25,146 nucleotides of DNA, from NCBI GenBank assembly GCA_910592005.1, contig CAJVPP010000872.1:1-25146 (forward strand), read 5' to 3'. Positions 9,373 through 20,500 of this stretch are shown in pieces; positions within the stretch are counted from its first letter, which is position 1, and every line of letters begins with the position of its first letter. This DNA is from Funneliformis mosseae. Its lineage: Eukaryota; Glomeromycota; Glomeromycetes; Glomerales; Glomeraceae. The position numbers and the translations under genes are program-made. Under the pieces are notes generated by a model. It worked only from the letters and a program-made list of their open reading frames with translations, did no database searches and was not told the origin of the DNA.

Positions 9373-9686
9373 AGAATCATCAAGTTTGTTTATCTAATAT
9401 GAACGCACAACAACGTAACACAAACATCAACACGTTGTACATATATATCCTTTTTCGCGCGTAATTTTATAAAAAACAGCTAGCCAATATTCGTTAAGAT
9501 AAAAGCCTCTGAAATTATTAAATATAAACCAAGGGCTTTACCATACGAAAGTTTGAAACCAAAACAAATATTATTTACAATTATCAATCTTTAATTCCTC
9601 TCATTTATTAATTAGTTATATTATATAATATATAGGTATTAAGAAACTTAAAATTCATAAAATTCATGTTTTAAAAAACAAAGTAA

Positions 9687-11445
9687 TTACTGGGTTTTTG
9701 CCCAATATTCTTTCCTTGCATCAAACAAGCTTGGGGTGTAATCTTCTGACCTCACAATTTTAAAGTTTTTAAAAGCATTACCATTAGGACGAGAACCTTT
9801 TGCAACACGACCATCAAAATCTAGAACTTCATTTTCTAGACGAGTTGGTTTATGTATATCAGTTATGATTTTATCTTCTCCATCTTTGATTAATTTGAAA
9901 TCCAAGTGACCATTTGATTGATTAATAGCGATAACCTAAAAATTAATATCATATAAGAGTCATTAAATAAAATACTTAACATTATTATAATTAAACAAAG
10001 ATTGCAAAGGTTGAACTAACCTTCAAATCCATTGAGACTGTTACCCCAACGTTCTTAAATTGTCGTTTATATTTCCATGATTCATTGAGTCTAATGACCT
10101 TTGCTTTGGCCATTTCGGGAAGAGACATTTGAGCAGAATCACTAATAATCACAAATCAGTTAATATTATTGTAATGCAACTTTCATAAATGTGCAATATA
10201 TTTACCCTGCAATTCGTTTTTCACCCATTTTTGCCCAAAGTCCAATTCCCCACTCTTGTTCATATTCATCGCACTGCAAGCATAATAAATATTAATTTTA
10301 ATCTAAAACATAACATGTATTATGTTTTATATGATTTTGCTCACCTTCCAATTCTTGGGAATTACAGACTTGAACTTTTCAAGATTGTTCCATTGAGTGT
10401 CAATGCCATAATAAGTATTATATCCTAATTTAATGCTCGTTTGAAACCACCATCGAGCATCTTTAAAAGAATCCGAAGACCAAAAATCAAATCGAGGACA
10501 AACTTTATTGGGATCAACTTCGCTGATCAGTTCAGTTACACCTGCTTCATAAATTTCCAATCCTGCATTTCTATGTTCTCGTTGGATCTTTGGTGAATCT
10601 ATAGGTTCTCCGTCATTGTTCGTGATCGGAACTAAGTCACAATTCGGTAAAAGTTTCAAAAGACGACTTCGATTTTCGCTTGAAAAGCCTTTAAAAATAT
10701 CATAATTAATAAGGCTCTGTTTAAAGAAGTATTATGTATTAAATAATTCTCATTTAATAATTCTCATTTTATAAGAAAAATTGCAATTCTTCTAACATAG
10801 ATTTATTCTTACTTTCAATTGTTTCTTAGCGAGTATAGAGTCGGGGTCAGTGTATAAATTTTGAAGGTAATCAATGTCCTTCTTCTTCATCCAAGGACGT
10901 CTAATGAATAGCTTTTCAATATAATCACGATAAGGTGGTGGCGGCTCTCTAGGAACTTCAAAAAGATTAGCCTTAACTACTTTCCATTTTGACTGATGAT
11001 CTGAATTCTCATCAATCAATGAATTCTGACTTGACGCGTCGTTCTTTAAAGAAACAGGGAGTATTGTGAAATCATCAGTCTTATTTTTGTTGTTAAGTGA
11101 CACGTCTTTGCTTGCTTCAGTTTCGTAAATATTCGACTCGTCAATATCCTCCCTTTTCTTTTCCTCAGTTGTTTGATGGTCACTATCCTCCCTTTTCTTT
11201 TCCTCAATTGTTTGATGCTCTTCCTCGTTTCGGGTCCTTTTTGCACGCGTGTTTTTAGAAGCGAGTGAGGTAGTCTTTGTACGTTTTTTAGGTAAAGGCG
11301 GCTTAGGACTTGTTACTTCTTTTTCAGAAAAAGCTTCTTGAATAGCCACCTCTGTAATTAGTTCGTTTTGGAGTTCGACGCGTTTATTACGAGCTGACCT
11401 TCTTGTTGGATTTGAGGAAGTATCATTAGAATTTCTTTTTGGCAT
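9687..11445 (-). CDS. Asx-homology (DEUBAD-like) domain protein, five exons
   Basis: Exons in coding order are 11445-10813, 10716-10345, 10273-10206, 10141-10021 and 9935-9687. All four introns (65-97 bases) are GT-AG, and the spliced frame is open for 480 codons to TAA. Residues 1-165 are charged and disordered, with basic clusters (PTRRSARNKR, PKKRTKTT) that could be nuclear localisation signals and a 13-residue tandem repeat (EEKKRED, residues 77-102). Residues about 195-310 match the pattern of the Asx homology domain: LYTDPDSILAKKQLKSLINY, then the hallmark RSRLLKLLPNCD, later FDFWSSDSFKDARWWFQ. In animals this domain binds and activates the BAP1/Calypso deubiquitinase on chromatin. Residues 336-480 form a second conserved-looking region with a WGIGLW motif and a basic, strand-rich tail. 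ATG 11445 is the first Met of the long first exon, and the end of exon 1 falls inside the domain. The fold assignment is from recognised pattern only. Confidence 0.72.
11140..11217 (-). repeat. In-frame 39-base tandem duplication inside exon 1
   Basis: Two adjacent 39-base units encode HQTIEEKKREDSD and HQTTEEKKREDID (residues 77-89 and 90-102 of the Asx-homology protein). The length is a multiple of three, so the frame is kept. It lengthens a disordered acidic/basic linker. Confidence 0.8.
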
Positions 11446-11545
11446 GTTTTCAAAAATAATTTCGTCTTTCGAAATAAAAGGTTATGTTGGTGCTGGCTGA
11501 GAAAATAATGCATGATGACCTTTTATATCCATTCCTTGTATAATG

Positions 11546-11550
11546 ATTGG
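11546..11550 (-). promoter_or_regulatory. CCAAT box upstream of the Asx-homology gene
   Basis: On the minus strand CCAAT lies about 100 bases before the start codon at 11445, a usual distance for this fungal promoter element. Context only; a five-base motif is weak evidence. Confidence 0.3.
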
Positions 11551-14400
11551 TTCCCATTTTCCAGTGTTACATGTAAAATCTTGAAATTATTATGAAAATT
11601 CCTATACTTATATATACAAAAAGAAGACTAAAGTATTTGAATTGTAAAAAAAGTAGTATATTATAGTAATTTTCATTATAAATTAAAATTAATTTAAGTA
11701 TTTTTATTACTTCTAGTACTACGTTTACATTAACTAAGTACTTTAATTATAAAAATTAAATTTAATATTATAAAAAAAAAATTTATTTTGTATTTATAAT
11801 ACCAAAATTATATTTTTAACCAATTTCAATATCATTATTTAATTATTATAAAATTTTCTTATTCATACTATATAATTAATTATTTTTCTATAAATTATAT
11901 GAAAAAGCTTGTTAAGAAAATCAGATCTGAGAATTTTTGACTAGTATATCAATTTATAGTCATTTTATCAATCAGTATGAAAAGATGATTTTACTTTTGT
12001 AAAACTATTTTTAAGCTAAATAAATTTTTTTATATAATATATGTAAAAAATTTGCATATATATTTATTTTATTTTCAAGTTCTAATATATTCATTTTTAA
12101 GTTAGTTAATTATTGAAGGATTTTTACTAATCACTATTTAGTATAATTAAAAGATCATCTAATGTAAAATTATTATTGATCAATTCTCATATAATATTAA
12201 AATTGTAAATTTTTTTATTAAATACATTTAAATATAAAAATTCATGTTTTAAATATATTGTATTTTTAAATATATTTTGAATATAAAAAAAATATATAAA
12301 GTATTTTATTTGAATATACAATTTTTTTTAAATATGTATCTTTATTTAAAAATATTTTATTATTAAAAATACATTATATCTAAATTATTTTATTTTTAAT
12401 ATATTAATTCTTTATTTAAATATTTATTTTGAAATCTTTAAAATTGTAAAGTATTTCAATTAGAAAAGTCTTTATACTTTTTAACTTAAAACTTAATTTA
12501 TAAATAAATATTAAAAAAAAATACTAAAATAAAGATATAAATAAAGTAATGATTTTTTTAAATTAATAAAGATATTAAATTAAATTTAGTTATAACTTAA
12601 TTGATTAAATATTTAATTCATTTAATTATAAATTGTAATTAGAACTCTAAATCAAATCAGATCAACTTTTAATATAACATAAAAATTCAGATCAAATTAA
12701 GTTAATTTTAGATCAAGTAAATTTGTTAATTGATCTAATTTAACTTATTTAATCTGAAAAATTAATTCAGATTAATAAAATTATTTTAAATAATTTATTA
12801 TAATTTGAATGATTTATTATTCTTTAAGTTAAACATATCTTATTATTCTAATTAAATAATTTATTATCATTTAATTTAAATAATTTTATTGACTTAATTT
12901 AGATTTTTTTAAAGTATATATTAGATTAAATTAAAAGAATTATCAAACTTAATTTGATTTAAAAAAATATTAGATTACCTGATCTTTATTTAAAATAAAA
13001 TTAAATTATTTAAAGAAACTTAAAAAAATCTAAAATAGATTATCTGACTTGACTTAACCTAAAAAAATTTAGATTAAGTTAGTTAGATAATTTAGTTATT
13101 CAGAATTTTAATATTAAAAATAACTAATATTTTAATAAATTTTTATTTAGAAAATTAAAAAAAAAATTCTAAGAATTTAATAAAAAAAATGTGTAAAATT
13201 AGTTTATTATATTTTTAATTTTTTGAATCTAATTAAAAAGAAATTTATAAGATTAGATATTATTAATTAATTCTAATAATATTATGATATTTTAATCTTA
13301 TTAGATTTATTGTAAATAATTATAAAAAAAAAATATAAAGGTTCATTTACTAATTTTGATATTAATTATTTTAAAATTAATATGAAAAATATATTAAATT
13401 ATTTTTAAATTAAATATTAAAAAATAAATAATATTAATAAAAATGTATATATATTATTTAACTATATTAAGCAAAATAAACAAAAACTTTTTAAATATAA
13501 ATTTTTTTAATTAAAATATATTTAAATATTAAATAAATAAGCCTAAAATAAATAATAAAATTATTTTTAATCTTAAAATAAAAACTTACTTACTATTTTT
13601 AATTATTACTTATATATATTTTTATATTATTTATTATAATATTCTATTAACTTTTTTTAGAATAATCAATTAAAATTAAAAATTAAATTGCTAATTTTAA
13701 ATTATATAAAATTAAAGATTCTTTATTATCATAAATTCTATTATCATAATATTTAATAAAAAAATTTTCTTTATTCTTTATAATATTTAAACTTTTATTT
13801 CATTAATATTTTTTTTAATCTTTATAAAAAAAATTTTTTAATTAATTATTAATAAAAATAATGTAAAACTATTGTATTTTATAAAATAAAATAAAAATAA
13901 GTCAATTTATAAAAATTTGATAAATACTATAATTAATTATTGAATTACCTTATTTATTATATATACAAAATATATTTTAACACTGATCTAATATTAATTT
14001 GTATTTTAAGACTTTATCACTTAAATGTATTTGCTTAGCAAAATATTAACCTTAAATATTAAACAGGTTTTAATAGGTTACAATTTACTGCAAACATATT
14101 CTTGATATTCTTATAATATAAACTTGTAATTTTTTGAAAAAATAAAATAATAATAATAAATTTAATTAGATATAAAAATACTAAATATTTTCTATAAGTA
14201 AATGAAAAGTTTTTTTAATTATTACTAAAATAGTAGTATTTTACTTCAAAATTAAATAATAGATATAAAGAATATACAAGTAAATTAAAATGATAATTTT
14301 ATCAGGAAATAAGTATTTTTCTAGACTTATAAAATATTATTTGATATTACAATATTTAGCATAAAATTAAATGAAAACTTACTTAATAGATAAAAATAAT

Positions 14401-14532
14401 GTTATAACTAGTTATAATTAGTAATAAATAAATATTATAGAGTTATAACTAGTTATAATATTAATAAAAATTAAGTTACAATTAATTGCAACTGATGATA
14501 AATAAGTATCATATAGTTGCAACTAGTTGTAA
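14401..14532. repeat. Two tandem units, each with paired palindromes
   Basis: Unit 1 (14401-14458) has TTATAACTAGTTATAA, a perfect 16-base palindrome, at both ends. Unit 2 (14475-14532) is a diverged copy with GTTACAATTAATTGCAAC and GTTGCAACTAGTTGTAAT at its ends. The offset is 74 bases. Each unit can fold on itself in several ways. Confidence 0.65.
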
Positions 14533-15010
14533 TATAAACTTTATTAATAGCAGATTCTTTTTATAAATATTCTCTTTATTAATATAGTTATGATATATAT
14601 TTATTTTACTTAAAAATAGTACTTTATATAAAATTGAAAAAGAATTGTAATTGAAAAATTTAAAAGAAAAAAGAATATTTAAAAATATGAAAAAAATTTA
14701 TAATATTAGTATAATCATATGATAAACTTATATAGAACAATTTAACAAAAAATCAGATTTTAAAAATTTTTTTACTTCTAATTTATTATTTCTAAAGTAT
14801 AATAACTTTTAATTATTCTTTTAAATTTATTTTATGCTTATAATTATATTTATTAATTTTATTAAATTATCAATTATAAGTTTTAAAATCTTTAAATATT
14901 ATATCTAAAGTTTTAGAATTGATTATTTATTTTAAATTAAATTAATTAATTATAGTTTATATTATTAAATTTATATTATAAAATTTATTTTTAATTAAAT
15001 AAATATTATT

Positions 15011-15663
15011 CCTTAAATTGTAGAAATTTACAGGTAAATTTGCCTATTTATTTATTATAAATTCTTTCTAATTTACTTTTATGAAAAATTAAAATTTTTA
15101 AAAAATTTTTTTTTTTAAAATTAATTTTATAAATATATATAATATTATAGTAAATTTTATTTTTTTAACTAAATAATAAATAATTTAAAGTTACTTTTAA
15201 GCTAAAAATTATAATTTTTAAAAAAATTATAAATTAAAAATTTTATCATTGACCTTTGATTATCTTATTAACATTTACTTTTAGTAATATTAATTATAAT
15301 AGAATATTATAAAATTTATCATGAGGAATAACTTTAATTATTATAATTTTTATAATTTATTAAGAAATTTTATTACTTTTATTAATAGTAAAGTAATTCA
15401 ATTAGTTTGTAAACATATAAATTTTAAGAAAAATTTTAAAAAATTATTATAATACATTTTTCAAAACTTTAATTTTAAAAATTTAATCATTTATAAAATT
15501 TCTTAATTAACTTAAAATTTCTTCTAATTAAATTAATAAAATATATATTAAATTATATTTTTATATAATAATTATATTATTAATATTAATATTTATATTT
15601 TATTAAAAAATTAATATTTTTTTTATATTTATAGGCAAATTTATCTGCTTTACAGTTTAAGAG
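15011..15663. mobile_element. Terminal-inverted-repeat element, copy B
   Basis: The left end reads CCTTAAATTGTAG then CAGGTAAATTTGCC. The reverse complement of the right end reads CTCTTAAACTGTAAAG then AGATAAATTTGCC, so the two ends are diverged inverted repeats of about 30 bases. The right half (15365-15663) is closely related to copy A at 7735-8223 but lacks its 185-base internal block. It is non-coding and highly AT-rich. I could not define a target duplication. Confidence 0.55.
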
Positions 15664-17265
15664 ATATTTTGCAAAATAAATTGTTTATTATAAAATAAAA
15701 TAAGAATTGATTAGTAATTGAAATAGTTATTTGTTATTATAAGTTTATTACTAAGATCAAGTTTTATTAATTTATAAAAAAAAAATTAATAATAATAATA
15801 ATAATTTTAATATTTTTTAAAAATTATTTCTAAAATTTAATAGTATTATTTATTGATTTTTAAAAGATTATTTTTTAAAATTAAAAGAATTATTTTATTT
15901 TATACTAAATTTAATTTTTTACAAAATTAAAAATATATAATAATAACTTTATATAATATATTTACTTATATTTTAACTAATTTTTTATTTTTTATAAAAA
16001 AAAAATTTTATTTATTTAAAGAATAATTATTTAAATCTAAAATTTATTAATATTTAACTTTTGAAATTTTTTTATTTAATGAATTTAAGTATAATTTAAA
16101 AATTTTAGTTAAAATAAATCATTTTTAATAATCTAAATAAAATATATAATTAAAGTTGCTTATCTAAATTCATTTTAAATTTAATAGAATGTTTAAACTT
16201 TAGTTTTACTAATTTTTATTAAGATTTTAATATAATTTCACATTTTATAAGCTTTGATATATATCTTTTCTAGAATCTTACAAATTTTTTTAATAAGATT
16301 TTAATATAACTTTGATAAATTTTACCTTTTATTATTTAGATGACTTGTAAAACTTTAGATTTAGTTTATTTACTTTAATAAATTAAATAATATTTTATAT
16401 AATAATTATATTAATTTATGAATTAATTTTTTTTGTTTAATAAATTTAAAGTATAACTTAAAAATTTTAATTATTTTTAATGATTTAAGTAAAGTTATTT
16501 AACAGGTTTAAAATTATTAACTTTAAATTTTTATTAGAAAAAAATTAGTAATTAACATTCTTTTAATATTATATTATAATTTAATATGTAATTTAATTAT
16601 ATTAATTAAAGTAAATTACTTTTAATATTTTAAATAAAATTATTTATAAAAATTTTTTACTATATAGATTTAAAGTTTATTAATATTAAATTAATATTAA
16701 TAGAATAATTAATAAATTAATTTTAAATAATTTAATTTTCAAATTTTATATATTTTAAGAATACAAATAAACTTTTATTAAAAAATATTATTTTTTAAAA
16801 AAATTCATAATATTTTAAAATAAAATAAAAAAACTTTGATTAATTTAGATATTAAAAATTTATAAAATTTTGTTAAATTTTATTATCAAATTTGTTTATA
16901 ATATTATATATTTATATTATATTAGTATTAATAAAATAATTTTTAATAATTTAAATAATTTTGATAATTTATTATTATTTATTAGATTAATTAAATGATC
17001 TATATTATTAATATATTTTATAATAATTATTAATAAATCAAAAAAAAATAATATAAAAAAACTTGACTTTTTATTTATTTTATATTAAAAATTATTTAAT
17101 AATTAGATATTTAGTTATAAATGTAAAGAAAAATCATTTAAAATCATTATAAATAGTACTAAAATTTTAAAATATTAGTATTTTTTATTAATAATAAACA
17201 TAAAATATAATGGCAAAAGATGTTTGTTTAATTGTAATTATAAAAGAATTAGATAAGTAATTATT

Positions 17266-17393
17266 AGAAAAATCAGGTTCTAGAAAATTTTAACATAATT
17301 GAGATTTTTATTGCATTTTAGCTTTGATATTATTAGATTAAAATGCATTAAACAATTAATTTTAATTAAAATTTCTTAAAATCTGATTTTTCT
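17266..17393. mobile_element. Fold-back or MITE-like element
   Basis: The 28-base ends are inverted repeats with few mismatches, starting AGAAAAATCAG on the left and ending CTGATTTTTCT on the right. An inner pair, TGCATTTTA and TAAAATGCA, extends the hairpin, so most of the 128 bases can pair. There is no coding capacity. No clear target duplication was seen. Confidence 0.5.
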
Positions 17394-18290
17394 ATAAATT
17401 TTTCTAGATAATAAAAATTAAGGAGTATCATTACTTTTAGATTCAAATATTATTGAAAGAATTTTTTTATCTTTTAATATATAATATAAAGAATTTTTTT
17501 TTTATCATTATCTTATTTCTATTTAAATTTAAGTATTTATTTTAAATGTCTTACAATCAAATTTTATTTGTAAAATAGATAAGGTATATTTTATAAATTA
17601 AAATTAACAAATAGCTTTTGTATTCATAAATTTTATTTTTTTTCTATTATAATTTAAAATAAATTAATTAATCAAATGTAATTTGATTTAAAATAAAAAA
17701 AAATTAGATATTTAAAAAAAATAAATAAATTTGATAATAATATGTAAATTATAAATGATTTTAGTATAATTTTAATATTTTTGATGATCCAAATGATCAA
17801 AAATGATCAGTTATTTGTTATTACTATACTACAATGATAGCTAAAAGATTTGCATTATATCAATTTTATATATTGATATCTAATAAAAGTAAAAATTTAA
17901 TATATAAATAGTAATCTATTAAACATATAAATTTCAGTAAAATCGATTGAGCATTATAAAATTTTTAAATAAATTAAGTGAAATATTTTAAATTATTAGT
18001 TAATATTAAAAAAAATAATCCATAATATTAGTAGTTTATGAATTAATCTATTTAAAGAAAAATACTCAATAATTACTGAAAAAATCGGAGTAGATCGGGT
18101 GAAATTAATTAAAGATCGGCATTAATTTTCTGAGGTGGATCATTTCTATGTTAAATGAGATTTATTCTTTAGCAATTCCTCTTATCTTAACAAGGAGAAT
18201 TTACAAAAAAGGCACCATTTGCAAACCTAAAAAAAAATTTTTATTTTAACACAAAAATAAAAAAGTAGTCACACAAAAATGATTTTTAAA

Positions 18291-18298
18291 ATATATAA
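18291..18298 (+). promoter_or_regulatory. TATA-like box of the F-box gene
   Basis: ATATATAA lies 55 bases before ATG 18353 in a short stretch with otherwise mixed composition. In AT-rich DNA such motifs are common by chance. Confidence 0.3.
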
Positions 18299-18352
18299 CG
18301 GCATGTTTTTCCTTTTTTTAAAAATTGCTGCGGTGAACCCTTTTTTTTAAAC

Positions 18353-19864
18353 ATGTCCAATCTTAATAAGGACGTACTTTTCTTGTTATTTGAGGAATTA
18401 CAAGATGACCCAAAGTCCCTCTTTTCATGTCTATTAGTTTGTCGACTTTGGTGTGAAACCGCAGTCCCAATGTTATGGAAGAATCCCTGGCGTTTAAAAA
18501 ATAAAATAAATGATAAAATCAACAATTCTTTATATTACGTTATTACCTTCTATTTATCCAATGATATCAAGTTATTTTTACAGAGGGTGGGAATCTTTTT
18601 ACCAATTTCACGCAAACCACTTTTGTTTGATTATCTATGCTTTTGTAAGAGTATCAACGTAAAGGTCATAAACAGAATCATTTCTATTTGTTCTTCCTTA
18701 ACTTCTAAACGATTTCATGTACAACAAGAAATTTACAGCATGCTTATGAGAAAATGTCCAGAAGTAAAGTATTTGGATATGAGAACACTTAGACACCAAA
18801 TATTTTATTTTACAGAATCTACGACATGTCTTGGCTCACTTTGTGAAATCACATGTGATATGTCCATTAATCCATCGTACTTTTATGGATTAGCAAGAAT
18901 CTGTCAATCGATACAAAGGCTCATCATTTTCAATAAAGATCAAAAAACCAATGATGGAATTGTCAAGTTGATAGAGATACAGAAGAATTTAAAGCATTTC
19001 GAATGGAATGATTATTTTAATCTTGAAAAAATTTTATTCAAGAAGGAAGTATATCAAGATATTTTTTTAACATTAGAGAAAAAGGCAGATACCCTAAATT
19101 CTTTGGTGACGAGCTTTCAGGATTATGATGATTATGGAACGATCATTCCGATAAACTTTTCAAGATTTCATAACTTAAAAACGTTAATGATTAAATTTCC
19201 TTACGACGAATTTGAAAATCAACTGAAAAGTTCAAGTTATCAAAATCTTGAAACCATTCATGTAGATTGTATTCAAAGCAGCACAATGACTCGCGTGATT
19301 CAAACCAACGGAGGGCACCTCAGGAAAATTTTAGTCAATGAATATGACGTCCTTTGTGACACCTACTTTAAAGATTCTCTTAACCTTATCTGTACGATTT
19401 ATGAAACTTGTCCTTTGATCGAATATTTGTCAATCTCATTTTCAAAAACAACGGTTCATTTCGCCGAATTTGAAAATTTATTAAAAGCATGTCAAAAGTT
19501 GAAGGGGTTATTAATAGTGATTAATGAAGTTATGAGAGATGAACTCAAATCGGTTGAGGAGGAAAATTTTGAATCTGGAGAAAGATTAGCAAGAGTGTTA
19601 ATAAAGTCGGCACCAGTTAATTTAACAGAAATTAGAATTGGGGAAAGTTTTCCATATTTTGGGTTTAAATTTTCATTGGAAGCTTTAGATGCTTTTTTCG
19701 ATAATTGGAGAGGTCGAAAAGCTTTGTCAATGTTTACATGTGATCCCGTTTATAACAGTGCTGATTATAAAGAAATTATAAACAAGTACTTAGGTGAAGG
19801 AGTGGTTAAAAAATTTATATGTGGTGGCTTGAAGGATGCTACCTTTCGTTACGATAAGGTTTAA
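18353..19864 (+). CDS. F-box protein with leucine-rich region
   Basis: This is a single-exon frame of 503 codons ending in TAA. Residues about 4-47 form an F-box: LNKDVLFLLFEELQDD, then SLFSCLLVCRLWCETAVPML and WKNPW, with the LP-like start, the central LVCRLW and the closing tryptophans typical of the fold that binds Skp1. The remaining 450 residues carry irregularly spaced leucine and isoleucine blocks (for example LKTLMIKF, LIEYLSISF), as in the diverged leucine-rich repeats that pick substrates in SCF ubiquitin ligases. The domain order and length match the very large F-box family of Rhizophagus. The gene is much richer in G and C than the deserts beside it and has no frameshift or premature stop, so it looks functional. 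Substrate unknown. The Met is the natural start because the F-box follows at once. Confidence 0.9.
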   Translation: MSNLNKDVLFLLFEELQDDPKSLFSCLLVCRLWCETAVPMLWKNPWRLKNKINDKINNSLYYVITFYLSNDIKLFLQRVGIFLPISRKPLLFDYLCFCKSINVKVINRIISICSSLTSKRFHVQQEIYSMLMRKCPEVKYLDMRTLRHQIFYFTESTTCLGSLCEITCDMSINPSYFYGLARICQSIQRLIIFNKDQKTNDGIVKLIEIQKNLKHFEWNDYFNLEKILFKKEVYQDIFLTLEKKADTLNSLVTSFQDYDDYGTIIPINFSRFHNLKTLMIKFPYDEFENQLKSSSYQNLETIHVDCIQSSTMTRVIQTNGGHLRKILVNEYDVLCDTYFKDSLNLICTIYETCPLIEYLSISFSKTTVHFAEFENLLKACQKLKGLLIVINEVMRDELKSVEEENFESGERLARVLIKSAPVNLTEIRIGESFPYFGFKFSLEALDAFFDNWRGRKALSMFTCDPVYNSADYKEIINKYLGEGVVKKFICGGLKDATFRYDKV

Positions 19865-20148
19865 ATTTATTTTGTTAAATATTTTTTGATGTAAAATCTT
19901 TTTTATTTCCCATTCATTAATACACTTGTTAATTAAGTGTTATTAAGCCTATTATAAATAAATTATATATATATTTTTTTTGTAAGACTTAAAAAAGTAT
20001 TCAAGTAAGTGACTAGATTCATGGCTCGGAATAAATTGTTATCGTTCTATGATTATTTCCAATTTGTAAACACCTTAATTTTTTCCGATACAGTAACTGT
20101 CGATCATTTAATTTGCGGACCCCCAACTTTTTATTAAACGGAGTAGAA

Positions 20149-20185
<37 letters not shown>

Positions 20186-20500
20186 TTTGATTATAAAAGC
20201 GAGCGTTTTTCATTGTAAAATGATGGAAAATGATTGAAGATGAATCATTTATTTACGAAGGGGTGTTTTTAATATGACACAGCATGGAACGGCAAGACCA
20301 AAAAAAAAAAAAGAATTTCATTTCAATTTCCGTAGAAATATCAACCTAAAGAGGTATAGATTCTTTAATAACCTGTTTTTTTGTTATTTTGTTTCATGTT
20401 TTGTGTTTTTATCATTGGAATTCTTACATTTCCTTTCATTGAATTCTTTTGAGGAAATTCTTTAAAAAGCTCTCGACCAATAATGGCAAAAATATGAAAC
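19865..20500. other. Intergenic region after the F-box gene
   Basis: A TTTTATTTCC-rich 3' region with AATAAA-like signals (ATAAATAAATT near 19955) would serve for transcript ends. The 63-codon frame at 20274-20465 is Phe-rich and is not supported as a gene. Confidence 0.4.
20150..20184. repeat. (AAT)n microsatellite
   Basis: About 11-12 uninterrupted AAT/TAA triplets. On the minus strand they translate as a run of leucines in a spurious frame. Confidence 0.9.

Larger units (their letters stand above)
11600..18060. other. 6.5 kb AT desert
   Basis: Almost pure A/T, visibly poorer in G and C than the relic-bearing region 1-2500. There is no open frame of note on either strand and no RNA gene. 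At 12640-13110 degenerate copies of an AGATTAATTTGATTTAA-like motif recur. The block also contains the elements listed separately at 14401, 15011 and 17266. Its extent separates the Asx-homology gene from the F-box gene. Confidence 0.75.

Noticed and set aside
9305..9380. A tRNA gene on the minus strand
   Set aside because: It has a D-arm-like segment, but no anticodon arm, acceptor pairing or proper T-arm.
10189..10428. 79-codon plus-strand open frame
   Set aside because: Antisense shadow over exons 2-3 and introns of the Asx-homology gene.
11046..11246. 66-codon minus-strand open frame
   Set aside because: Out-of-frame shadow of exon 1 created by its repetitive Glu/Lys codons.
18286..18525. 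79-codon minus-strand open frame
   Set aside because: Antisense to the start of the F-box gene.
20019..20213. 64-codon minus-strand frame with poly-Leu
   Set aside because: The leucine run is the AAT microsatellite; the rest has no protein features.
20274..20465. 63-codon plus-strand frame
   Set aside because: Starts with a Lys run from poly-A and continues Phe-rich; composition artefact.
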